Source: an uncultured Clostridia bacterium (lineage in GTDB: Bacteria > Bacillota > Clostridia > TANB77 > CAG-508). Taken from it: 64,000 bases of DNA. Of this stretch, positions 29,610 to 38,138 are shown one piece after another (within the stretch, counting starts at the first letter, position 1; each line of letters begins with the position of its first letter). The DNA lies in NCBI GenBank assembly GCA_934167835.1, contig CAKPLZ010000005.1, positions 1 to 64,000 on the forward strand. Direction: 5' to 3'. Below the pieces are notes generated by a model. The model had not been told where the DNA came from. It was given only the letters and a program-made list of their open reading frames with translations, and ran no database searches. A program made the translations under genes and the position numbers.

Positions 29610-29669
29610 AAACATTCACCTCCTTTGTTATATAAATTCTATTTGTAATTAGAACTATTTTTTTATGTT

Positions 29670-30122
29670 CTAAAAGTTAATACCTATGTTTTCCTCAATT
29701 TCTTCAAATGTTAATTTTTTAATTTTTCCTGTTGATTTATGATATTCAATGCTTGTACATTTGAATTTAGTTAAATTAAAGTTCTGTATAAATCTTGACA
29801 TATCATTTTTATAAAACTCCTCCATTGGATAAGTTTTATTTGTTAATAACATTTTTACATCTATTTTTATGCTATTTTTGTTATTATCAATATAATAACC
29901 ATCTTGATTTTTTTCTATATTGTTTTTTTCATTTTTATCTACTGTTTTATTTATTATACTTGTAAGCTCTGTTCCATAAATTTCTTTATTTAGATAGTAT
30001 TCATACTCCCTATTTTCACCTTTTGCTTTTTTTATCATAGAGTCCTTTTCAATAATTAATCCAATAATTGAAAGCAATATAATTAGTATTGGTACTGCTA
30101 TAATAATTACTGTTTTTTTCAT
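29670..30122 (-). CDS. Pilin-like minor protein of the cluster
   Basis: 150 aa. The N-terminal helix KKTVIIIAVPILIILLSIIGLI is followed by a charged domain. Its C-terminal part (TSIEYHKSTGKIKKLTF) resembles the CEEIRYSTETGRVNYMRY end of the 30645 product, so it is a distant paralogue without the MENAS start. Two adjacent ATGs (30125, 30122); the second has the better spacing to AGGTG. Confidence 0.6.
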   Translation of the reverse strand: MKKTVIIIAVPILIILLSIIGLIIEKDSMIKKAKGENREYEYYLNKEIYGTELTSIINKTVDKNEKNNIEKNQDGYYIDNNKNSIKIDVKMLLTNKTYPMEEFYKNDMSRFIQNFNLTKFKCTSIEYHKSTGKIKKLTFEEIEENIGINF

Positions 30123-30177
30123 CATTTCACCTACTTCAATTATAATGTTTTTTTTCTAAATTTGCAACAATTTTAGA

Positions 30178-30615
30178 CTAATTTTTTATAAAACTAATTC
30201 TGGTAATTATACCAATTTCATCATATTCTATTGGGTAAAAATTCAAGTCATAAGAATATGAATTTTCAAGTGTATTATCATCCTTTTTTATCAAAATACT
30301 ATTTGTTAAAAACTCACTTTTTTGTTCTTCTGTCCAATTTGTACAATCTACTTTGTCTATATAAATTTTTGTTCCCATTTCTTTTTGCTGAATAATGCTT
30401 ATTGTTGTTACAATCTCCTGTGCTGTAATATCATCTCTTCCAATAAATTTATCAAAATTTCCATTGTATTTTTGAATTTCAATCTTATTCAACTTTTCTG
30501 CATATTCTCTTGATGTTTTACCAAAATTAATAAACAAGTACACTGCAATTGTTAATACCAAAATTCCAATTAGAACTCCTGCAGCAATCAGCAAAGCTTT
30601 TGATATATTTTCCAT
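30178..30615 (-). CDS. MENAS-type pilin-like protein
   Basis: 145 aa. MENISKALLIAAGVLIGILVLTIAVYLFI is the membrane helix. The soluble domain has a W-T-E-E-Q-K core and ends in IGIITRISFIKN. It is paralogous to the 30645 gene in length and N-terminus. Likely a minor pilin of the Tad-like cluster; function inferred only from neighbourhood. Confidence 0.6.
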   Translation of the reverse strand: MENISKALLIAAGVLIGILVLTIAVYLFINFGKTSREYAEKLNKIEIQKYNGNFDKFIGRDDITAQEIVTTISIIQQKEMGTKIYIDKVDCTNWTEEQKSEFLTNSILIKKDDNTLENSYSYDLNFYPIEYDEIGIITRISFIKN

Positions 30616-30644
30616 ATTATCAAATCCTTTTTAGTAGTTTTATT

Positions 30645-31082
30645 TTAAACTGTTGAATCCAGATGTGTTATAAGGCTATATCTCATGTAATTTACTCTTC
30701 CAGTTTCAGTTGAATACCTAATTTCTTCACACTTAAAAACAGATTTTTTATAGTTTCTTATATTATTTGTTGTAATTTGTATCCCATTATTATCTGTTCC
30801 ATTTATTTCAATAGTTACCAAATATTTTGAATCATTATTATATTCTATATTATTTTGTTTTGCTTTATTTACAACAGTTAAAACATCCACACCATAAGCA
30901 ACTTCCTTTTTGTATGCTTCCCATTCAGCATTCCACTCCGCTAAACGGGCAAGCTTTGTTTTTTCATCTTGTGCACTTCCTATTGTATTTGCATTTGAAA
31001 ACATGTATATAAAAAGTGTTAAAACTAGAATTGCTAGTAAAACTCCTCCTGCTATTAATAAAGCATTTGATGCATTTTCCAT
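30645..31082 (-). CDS. MENAS-type pilin-like protein
   Basis: 145 aa. MENASNALLIAGGVLLAILVLTLFIYMF is the membrane helix. The outer domain has RLAEWNAEWEAYKK and C-x-x-I-R-Y-S-T-E-T-G. It is the first of the pilin-like series after the platform protein, 20 nt downstream. Confidence 0.6.
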   Translation of the reverse strand: MENASNALLIAGGVLLAILVLTLFIYMFSNANTIGSAQDEKTKLARLAEWNAEWEAYKKEVAYGVDVLTVVNKAKQNNIEYNNDSKYLVTIEINGTDNNGIQITTNNIRNYKKSVFKCEEIRYSTETGRVNYMRYSLITHLDSTV

Positions 31083-31102
31083 CTACCCCACATCCCTTCT
31101 TA

Positions 31103-33187
31103 CTATATTCCAACTGTGCCTATAGCAGAGAAAGATGTTGTCATTGATGTTAAACCTATTGCAACTAATGGTACTATTAAGTATCCTACAAATAATCCTA
31201 CCATTGGAGCAAATCCTATTACTTTTCCAATCATACCTTTACGTTTTATTAATCTTTCATTTGATTCTTCACATTTTGCTTCATAATATTCTCTTTCATT
31301 ATCTAGCTCGTCAAATGCTTCTCTTATTGGTATTTTTTCAACTGCTGCTTGTAAACTTTCAACAATTTGAATTAACTGTGGAAATGCAATTTCATCTTTT
31401 AATTGTTCTAGTGCTTCCCAAGCTCCTGCTTCATAGTTGTTTACACATCTTGAAATTGGTTCTCTAAATATATTTGAATATCTTTCTAGCCATTCAAGAA
31501 TCATTTCAACATTTACTCTTTCAATTTTCATTAACATTAATATAATAGTTTGATATTCCATTACTTCGTTTTCCATCTCTAATTGTCTCATTATTTTTTG
31601 GAATATTAACATCCATGTTGGAGCGCAATATCCAACATATCCTAGAACAAAGGCAATCAATAATTCAAACCATTTAAATGTTTCACCATTTATTACATCG
31701 AGTTTATTCATTACTTGTTCTGCTGCAACTTTTATTTCACCTGGTGTTGCTTCTTTATAATAATCAACTTTTTTTGTTAAAAATGTTTCAACATCTGCCT
31801 GAGTCACTTTAAGTTTGCCTTTAAACTCTTTCAAAGCAATATTTTGTGCATTAGTTACTTCCATTGCTGCTTCTCTATCTTTTTCATTCATTGAACCAAG
31901 TAAGTTATAGTCTGACGTTGGCTCCTCATAAACATAATTAATTGCAACTCTATGAGCAAATGCGAAGAATGCTACTGAAATTATTACTGCAACTATTCCA
32001 ATTAGTACTTTATTTACATATAATGTTTCAACTTTTTGCTTAGCTGCTGCCTCTTTCATAAGTTTTGTAACAACTCTATATTCTTTTGTATTCTTCTTTG
32101 GTATAATAAGATTCATTATTTTCTTTACTACTGGCTTATTATATAACTTCATCTGCCATACTTTGGACTGGTCTTTAAAATCTGGTTTTATGCTTCCTGT
32201 GTCTTTTATTTTTCTTGTTAGATAATAACATATAAATGTTAATATAACAAGTGCTATCTGAACCATTAATCCACCTTTGCCATCATAAAATTGTGCAGTA
32301 AATCCAAAGTTTCCTATTGCCCAATTTTTTAATGGTGACATGAATAGTACTGGTAAGATTGATATTATTGATAAACTTTGAAATACATAATCTAGTTTAT
32401 CTCTCTTTAGTATTTCCATTTGCATCTCTTTTGTTATATTATTTAAATTTTTTAAATATAAAGATGCACCATCTTTATCTGTTCTATCTCCAAATTCTCT
32501 AGTTAGGTATGATATTCCTGCAAACTCTTTTAAAAAGCTGTTTGGCGCAACATCATAATATTTTTCTAGCTCAATTTCAGGATCATCTGAAATCAATATT
32601 TCATATATTTTTTGTCCTTGAACTGAAACTTCTAATTCATCATTTTGTGATACTTCATATATCGCCTCTTCAACCATGTTGAACTCATGGTATGCATGTC
32701 TTATTTCTGCAAAGAAATCTATTTGCTGTTTTAAAAGCTTTGTGTCAAACTTATCTATCATTCCAGACATAATAGTTTCTATAAGGAAAAATTCATATAG
32801 TAATAAAATTGCTAAAAGTAATTTATCGTCTTTCGCAAACACTATTACTAATATTGTTACTGGTATAATTATAAGTAAAGCTTTTGTAATTATCTTTGCA
32901 GCTTGTCTTCTGGTTTTGTACTCATCTTGCATGTGAATTATTTCTAGTTTTTTTCTTATTTTAAGGACATATCTTTTAAATAGTGGAATACTTGTATAAA
33001 ACAAATACAATTTTTGGTAAATAACATCCATTGAGTATTTATCTTGTTTTGTACCTTCTCTTAACTGTCTAATTTTTTTCATATCTGATGAACTGCTTTT
33101 TGATCTAATAATTAGATATGCAATAATAATTAGTACAGATAAGCCACCAGTTATTCCCATTATTAAAAATATTATCTGGTTTGACAT
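31103..33187 (-). CDS. Tad-type inner-membrane platform protein (TadB/TadC-like)
   Basis: 694 aa with membrane helices near residues 7-27, 105-145, 270-330, 400-425, 515-540 and 665-690. Two type II secretion F-like regions are visible: the first around DFFAEIRHAYHEFNMVEEAI, the second around MLMKIERVNVEMILEWLERYS and AFDELDNEREYYEAK. It may therefore combine the roles of TadB and TadC. It follows the TadA ATPase by 12 nt. It anchors pilus assembly in the cytoplasmic membrane. Confidence 0.75.
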   Translation of the reverse strand: MSNQIIFLIMGITGGLSVLIIIAYLIIRSKSSSSDMKKIRQLREGTKQDKYSMDVIYQKLYLFYTSIPLFKRYVLKIRKKLEIIHMQDEYKTRRQAAKIITKALLIIIPVTILVIVFAKDDKLLLAILLLYEFFLIETIMSGMIDKFDTKLLKQQIDFFAEIRHAYHEFNMVEEAIYEVSQNDELEVSVQGQKIYEILISDDPEIELEKYYDVAPNSFLKEFAGISYLTREFGDRTDKDGASLYLKNLNNITKEMQMEILKRDKLDYVFQSLSIISILPVLFMSPLKNWAIGNFGFTAQFYDGKGGLMVQIALVILTFICYYLTRKIKDTGSIKPDFKDQSKVWQMKLYNKPVVKKIMNLIIPKKNTKEYRVVTKLMKEAAAKQKVETLYVNKVLIGIVAVIISVAFFAFAHRVAINYVYEEPTSDYNLLGSMNEKDREAAMEVTNAQNIALKEFKGKLKVTQADVETFLTKKVDYYKEATPGEIKVAAEQVMNKLDVINGETFKWFELLIAFVLGYVGYCAPTWMLIFQKIMRQLEMENEVMEYQTIILMLMKIERVNVEMILEWLERYSNIFREPISRCVNNYEAGAWEALEQLKDEIAFPQLIQIVESLQAAVEKIPIREAFDELDNEREYYEAKCEESNERLIKRKGMIGKVIGFAPMVGLFVGYLIVPLVAIGLTSMTTSFSAIGTVGI

Positions 33188-33199
33188 TTAGTTTTCACC

Positions 33200-35101
33200 T
33201 CATTTATTTGCTACTTTTTTTGTTTTTTTGCCCCAATTTTTTTCTATAAACTCATCAAATTCAGCTGCATCTTCTGTGCTCATGTTTTCTCTCATTTCTT
33301 TAATGTTTTGGTCAGAAATTTTATGTGTTAATACGTAAGCATCATTATGATATTCCATTATATTTACATAAGTATACAATTCTTGATTTGTAACTTTATG
33401 GAAATATCTTGTTGCATTATCCATAAATTTGTCCATTTTTCCTTCTAGTGTTTTTTCATTTCTATAATCATGGTTGTAATCTCCTGTATCCACAATTGGA
33501 ATACATTCTGTTACTCTTTCTATGTATCTTCTTCCTCTAAAGTCTTTAACTAAGTGTATATCAAAATTTAATACTGATACAACTTGTTCTTCTGCAATAC
33601 GTTCATCTGTAAATGTTCCTGCTCTTAACATTGAGTTTCTAAGTGCTGTAATTAAGTTTGGGAATGTTTTTGCGTGGTGAGTAAACAATGTGAATTTTGA
33701 TGCAACCTGTGCTGATTGTATCATCCATGATGCTACGGGGTCTGTTGCAACCTCACCTATGATGTTAACACTACCATCAGTTTTTTTCTGAACATCCAAA
33801 CATTGCTGACCTGATATTGTTTCAGTTTCACGCATTGACAATATGTTTCTTGTTGGATATATTTTTCTTAAGTGCAACTCGAATGCAGTTTCTGTTATAC
33901 GTAAGTTCATTGTTTCATATATATTTTCAATCATTGCCATAAGCATTGTTGTTTTACCACAACCTTGCTCACCTGTTAGTGCTATAATTCTTGCACCTTT
34001 TACTAAGAATTTTAGAAGATTTATTGCTTCGTCTTTTCCATCTACTGTAATTATTTGTTCTAGAGTAGCTCTCTTAACATCGAATTTTCTGACGAAGAAT
34101 GCCCATGTTTCTGACATACTTGGTCTTACAACAACAACACGAGAACCATCTTTCATTTCGTTAATTTTATAACCATTTGTGTCTGATAATTGTCCTGGGT
34201 TATTGTATTTATATATATTTTGACATACTCTCTTTAATTCGCTTTCCTTACCAAATGATAAAAATCCTAATCTTATAGATTTACCTTGGAAGAAAATCCA
34301 TATACTATCACATGCACGTGGAACTCTGTGTTCTGAAATTTGTTCTAGATAATCTCCATCTGTTTGGGCAACTTGGCTTAAGAAACTTTCTGGAAGACCA
34401 GATACACCACCTGAAACACCATCTATGTTCATGTCTCTAATCTCATCTATACTGCTGTATCCTTTATAATGTTGATATATTCTTTGGGTTACAACATTTA
34501 ATTTATCAGTAAATTCTAAAGTGAAATTTTCTTTATCATATATATCGCTAATTTCCTGTTCAGTTATAACATAACTTGGTTTTGCATCGCCTTCTACATA
34601 TTTAAGGACAGCTAGGTTGTATTTTTTTATTATTTGTGTTAATGCTTCATATCCAAAATCTTTTTTATACATATATAAAATAATATCAAATTTATCTTGA
34701 GCTGTAAGAAGTGATGGAACATCAAATGGAATTGCTTTTGAAATATTAATTTCATTTACTCCATATTCTTTAAACAATAAATCATATATTAATTCTTTAA
34801 CGTATTTTTTATCGTTTACATCGCCATACGTACATCCTTTTAAAGCTTTCCTTAATTCATATTTCTTTGCTTTTCTTCTTTTCAATTCCTCTTCTGATAA
34901 TCCTATATCATAAAGGTTAACTTTTGTTATTTCGTCTAATCTTTGCTTTATAAATTCCATCATAGCATCTAGTGAAAAGGATTTTTCTTCCACTTCTGGT
35001 TGCTCTTCCTGTGCTGTTTTGTTTTTTCTTATCATATAATAAATTAAAATTGATGCTATAATAAGAACTGCAAATATTAAAAGTAAGTTAATAACATTCA
35101 T
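33200..35101 (-). CDS. TadA/CpaF-type secretion ATPase
   Basis: 633 aa. An unusual N-terminal membrane helix (LLLIFAVLIIASILIYYMI) precedes the VirB11/CpaF core. Walker A is ALTGEQGCGKTTML. The Walker B region is VNIIGEVATDPVASWMIQSAQ, followed by the FTHHAKTFPNLITALRNSM box. It powers assembly of the Tad/Flp-like pilus. Typical CpaF proteins lack a membrane anchor and are shorter (about 450-500 aa), so the anchor is a local peculiarity. Transcribed with its neighbours, gap 12-23 nt. Confidence 0.82.
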   Translation of the reverse strand: MNVINLLLIFAVLIIASILIYYMIRKNKTAQEEQPEVEEKSFSLDAMMEFIKQRLDEITKVNLYDIGLSEEELKRRKAKKYELRKALKGCTYGDVNDKKYVKELIYDLLFKEYGVNEINISKAIPFDVPSLLTAQDKFDIILYMYKKDFGYEALTQIIKKYNLAVLKYVEGDAKPSYVITEQEISDIYDKENFTLEFTDKLNVVTQRIYQHYKGYSSIDEIRDMNIDGVSGGVSGLPESFLSQVAQTDGDYLEQISEHRVPRACDSIWIFFQGKSIRLGFLSFGKESELKRVCQNIYKYNNPGQLSDTNGYKINEMKDGSRVVVVRPSMSETWAFFVRKFDVKRATLEQIITVDGKDEAINLLKFLVKGARIIALTGEQGCGKTTMLMAMIENIYETMNLRITETAFELHLRKIYPTRNILSMRETETISGQQCLDVQKKTDGSVNIIGEVATDPVASWMIQSAQVASKFTLFTHHAKTFPNLITALRNSMLRAGTFTDERIAEEQVVSVLNFDIHLVKDFRGRRYIERVTECIPIVDTGDYNHDYRNEKTLEGKMDKFMDNATRYFHKVTNQELYTYVNIMEYHNDAYVLTHKISDQNIKEMRENMSTEDAAEFDEFIEKNWGKKTKKVANK

Positions 35102-35124
35102 AATCTAAACGTGCTCCTCTCTTT

Positions 35125-35949
35125 TTAGACTTGCATTTGTAATTTTTTTAGTCTATCTATTATTGCTAAACTTGTGTTTTTTATCGCCTCTGAAACTTCC
35201 TTTTGTGTACTGCCTTGGTTTACGTTTCTATATTTTATGATAAAATCTGTCAAATGCCCTTCATTACTTTTCTCAAAAAGTAGAGTATTGTATGGTATTC
35301 CATAAATTTGCTCTAGCTTTTCCGCTCTTTGTAGATTTTTTATGTTGTATTTTGAATATTTATCATATTTTCCAATTAAAATCATTATTTTGTTTCTATC
35401 CTTAAGTGTTTCAACCTTTTTGCTTTCTTGTAAAAATCTTTCGATTTCTCTTATTCTTTGGGAAGTATTTGCAACAACGAGATTACTTAGTCCTAAAATT
35501 TCCTGTACATATTCGTCTTCAATATCTCCTTTTAAATCTACAAAGACTAAGTTGTAGAACTTATTTGAGAGTTTTATTATGCTTTTCATGCATTCTTTGC
35601 TTCTTTCGTAGTCTTCTTTAGGTGTATTATAGTCTGTTAATAATTCTAATCTTTCTTTAAATATTGTTCTTGTATAGTTAGTAATAAATTCTGGTGATAT
35701 TTTGTTGCTGCTAATAGCTTTAATTAGTCCATTAATGCCTGTTTCTAGGTCGCCACGAATTCTTCTGTTATTACTAGGTTCCCAAAAGCAGTCTTGAAGA
35801 TTTTTGTCATTGAATTTTGTATTTATCACTAGTATTCTATAGTTATACTCTATTGATAAATATGTTGCTATAGCTGCCATTGAAGTTGTTTGAGATGTTT
35901 CAATTTCGCTATTACCATAAAAAGTTATAACTGACATTTTCTTCTTCAT
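35125..35949 (-). CDS. CpaE/MinD-like protein with degenerate P-loop
   Basis: 274 aa. The fold order resembles MinD/ParA: SVITFYGNSEIETSQTTSMAAIATYLS at the P-loop position, LVINTK, LVFVDLKGD at the switch, and VVANTSQRIREIERF. The deviant Walker lysine (K-G-G of KGGxGKT) is not present, so ATP binding is doubtful. CpaE proteins position Tad pili at the cell pole; a localisation role is inferred. It precedes TadA. Confidence 0.65.
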   Translation of the reverse strand: MKKKMSVITFYGNSEIETSQTTSMAAIATYLSIEYNYRILVINTKFNDKNLQDCFWEPSNNRRIRGDLETGINGLIKAISSNKISPEFITNYTRTIFKERLELLTDYNTPKEDYERSKECMKSIIKLSNKFYNLVFVDLKGDIEDEYVQEILGLSNLVVANTSQRIREIERFLQESKKVETLKDRNKIMILIGKYDKYSKYNIKNLQRAEKLEQIYGIPYNTLLFEKSNEGHLTDFIIKYRNVNQGSTQKEVSEAIKNTSLAIIDRLKKLQMQV

Positions 35950-35967
35950 TCCTTTCGTTTTGTATTT

Positions 35968-36645
35968 TTATACATTCTTAAGTATTCTTTTTATTTCACT
36001 TTTTTTAATTTCCGGTGCTATTTGGGATGTTATTGCTAATAGTCCACTTCTGTATTCTATACTTAGCTCTTTAAAACTAATTCTAGAATTCCTTTGATTT
36101 TCCATTATAACCGTTCCATCACCTATCTCGTAAGGGAAATAGATTGCGTCTTTATCCCATTCTACATCATAATAGAATGATAAGAAGTTTAAATAATCAT
36201 CTTCTTCTTGTTTCATTTCTCTAGAAAACAAGACTTTTGTCATTTTTTTCTTTTTCCCTGTTTTTCCTATTATTTCCATACCCTTTTTTAGTGAGTAATT
36301 ATCAAATGCGGTTACAAAATAATTTTTAAAGGCATCTTGCAGTTCGAATTCATTGATTTTTTTATTATCATCAATATCTATTAATACGTAATCATAATCT
36401 AGCTCATCTTTTCCATAGTAGTTTTTAATTTCTTTCATACTATCAAATCCGACTGCAACGTCAATATCTTCATAAGTTGTTACGTAGCATCTACTTGGTG
36501 CAATACATGGTACTGTATATCTTGTTTTCTGAAGGGTTGTAGAATCAACAATTAATGTTTTTTTTCTATTATCTGCAAGAATCCTTGCTATATATATAAT
36601 TAAATCTGTTTTATCATAGGCTCCTAATAACCCTATCTTTTTCAA
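35968..36645 (-). CDS. Second MinD-like protein without P-loop
   Basis: 225 aa. MKKIGLLGAYDKTDLIIYIARILADNRKKTLIVDST follows the MinD/ParA strand-helix pattern but has no Walker A motif. VLIDIDDNKKINE is the switch-like region and LFSREMKQEEDDY follows. Tandem with the CpaE-like gene, so the cluster carries two apparently non-canonical NTPase-fold proteins. Role unknown, probably structural. Confidence 0.55.
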   Translation of the reverse strand: MKKIGLLGAYDKTDLIIYIARILADNRKKTLIVDSTTLQKTRYTVPCIAPSRCYVTTYEDIDVAVGFDSMKEIKNYYGKDELDYDYVLIDIDDNKKINEFELQDAFKNYFVTAFDNYSLKKGMEIIGKTGKKKKMTKVLFSREMKQEEDDYLNFLSFYYDVEWDKDAIYFPYEIGDGTVIMENQRNSRISFKELSIEYRSGLLAITSQIAPEIKKSEIKRILKNV

Positions 36646-36670
36646 GTTTCTTCCTCCTATTATTGTTTTT

Positions 36671-37603
36671 TTAATTTCCTTGCATTTCAGATAGATATTC
36701 TTCTCTTGCTTTTATTGCTGCATCAATTTGTTCTCTTATTCCTGTTTCAACATTTGTTTTTCTTTCATCATTATCATATCCATTTATAATTGTGTTAATT
36801 GTGCCTCTTGTATCTGTGCCTACTCTATTGTATATGTTTGCAAGTTCAGCTTTAGCTGTATTTACAATGTTTGAATCCATGTTCATTAATGTTGTTACTT
36901 CTGCTGTTGGTACATAAGTATAAACAGCTGCTGTTTGCATTCCTGGTTCTACATATTTTACAAGATATAATTCAGATGCTGGCATAATGTAGTTTTCTAC
37001 AATTGCACTATTTAATATAAGAATTTCTTCTTCTGTTAGATTGAATCCTACAGTGTTTTTATAAAGAGTTTGAACTTCTTTTTTTGTTGCAACAATTAAA
37101 TCTTGACCATTTTGCAATTTAAGCCTTACATCAACATAATCTCCAACTTCTATTGTTGTTGGCATTGTTATCATATTATATTCTGTATATCTTAAAGATT
37201 CTGGTGTAAGTTCTGTTTCATACAATAAACTATATGTTAATATAGTTCCTTCTGACAAGTCTAATTTACTTTTATATCCTGCAATAAAAGGAACATCTTT
37301 TAAATCTCCATTTTTATCTTTTGTTTTTGCAGGTATAAAATCTGTTAATGTTGTTTGAACTGGGATTTCAACTGGTTCTACCATTGAAACTGTTATTTCT
37401 TCACCTGATTCAACATTCATTCCTTTTTTTAATCTATATGTATATGCATACTGAATTTCTTCTTCCTGTTTTTTCTTATCTAATTTTGGTTTTACAACCA
37501 CAAAAAATACAATTGCTGCTACTATTATAGTTATAATCAACATTACTAAAACTCCTAAAAAGAATGAGTTTCTAGCTTTTCTTTGCATTGGATTTGCTGG
37601 CAT
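36671..37603 (-). CDS. CpaB/RcpC-like pilus assembly protein (SAF domain)
   Basis: 310 aa. One N-terminal membrane helix (SFFLGVLVMLIITIIVAAIVFFVVV) precedes an extracellular SAF/beta-clip region: RLKKGMNVESGEEI, VPFIAGYKSKLDLSEGTILTYSLLYE and VGDYVDVRLKLQNG. It is the first gene of the cluster (GGGGGAA, 7-nt spacing, ATG 37603). CpaB proteins act in Tad pilus assembly at the envelope. The C-terminal 80 residues are helical and not typical of CpaB. Confidence 0.72.
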   Translation of the reverse strand: MPANPMQRKARNSFFLGVLVMLIITIIVAAIVFFVVVKPKLDKKKQEEEIQYAYTYRLKKGMNVESGEEITVSMVEPVEIPVQTTLTDFIPAKTKDKNGDLKDVPFIAGYKSKLDLSEGTILTYSLLYETELTPESLRYTEYNMITMPTTIEVGDYVDVRLKLQNGQDLIVATKKEVQTLYKNTVGFNLTEEEILILNSAIVENYIMPASELYLVKYVEPGMQTAAVYTYVPTAEVTTLMNMDSNIVNTAKAELANIYNRVGTDTRGTINTIINGYDNDERKTNVETGIREQIDAAIKAREEYLSEMQGN

Positions 37604-37700
37604 AATCTTATTCCCCCTATTTTTTTATTATTATCAATATTTTACAACATATTTGGGCAAAAAACAATGATTTTTATTGTTTGTTACAAGAATTTAATAT

Positions 37701-37740
37701 TTGTAACAGGTTTGTAATATTTGTAATATATTTGTAATAT
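37701..37740. repeat. Four TTGTAA direct repeats upstream of the pilus-like cluster
   Basis: TTGTAA begins at 37701, 37712, 37721 and 37732 (steps of 11, 9 and 11 nt), within copies of TTTGTAATAT. The array lies about 100-140 nt upstream of the CpaB-like start in the divergent region shared with the SASP gene. It could be an operator; alternatively simple AT-rich expansion. Confidence 0.5.
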
Positions 37741-37870
37741 TTTTTATTTATTTTTATCCATTTTTTCTAAAAATTACTAGTGTATTTTTCTCATTTTTGC
37801 ACATCATAATGTTGAAAAGCTTTATTAATGCTTTTAAATGATTTTTCATAATCTTAGGAGGTGAAAAGGA

Positions 37871-38074
37871 ATGGCAAACTCAAATTCTAATAGAACATTA
37901 GTACCAGAAGCTAAAGATTCATTAAATCAATTCAAATATGAAGTAGCTACTGAAGTTGGTGTTAACTTAAAAAACGGATATAATGGTGATATATCTGCAA
38001 AAGACGCTGGAAGAATCGGTGGTAACATGGTTAAAAAAATGATTCAAAAGGCTGAAAGCCAAATGCTTAAGTAA
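37871..38074 (+). CDS. Small acid-soluble spore protein, alpha/beta type
   Basis: 67 aa, with the family core LNQFKYEVATEVGVNL (containing the germination protease cleavage region) and NGDISAKDAGRIGGNMVKKMI. These proteins coat and protect DNA in the spore core and are degraded at germination. A very strong TTAGGAGGTG box precedes the ATG. CATAATC just upstream resembles a sigma-G -10, but no clear -35 is seen. Its own terminator follows. Confidence 0.95.
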   Translation: MANSNSNRTLVPEAKDSLNQFKYEVATEVGVNLKNGYNGDISAKDAGRIGGNMVKKMIQKAESQMLK

Positions 38075-38098
38075 TTAATATTATTTACTTGCATATTT

Positions 38099-38135
38099 AA
38101 AAAGTCAGTTTCATTTAATCGAAGCTGACTTTTTT
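38099..38135. terminator. Bidirectional terminator between SASP gene and glycine-rich gene
   Basis: AAAAAGTCAG/CTGACTTTTT stem with internal TTTC/GAAG extension. It serves both convergent genes. Confidence 0.85.
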
Positions 38136-38138
38136 ATG

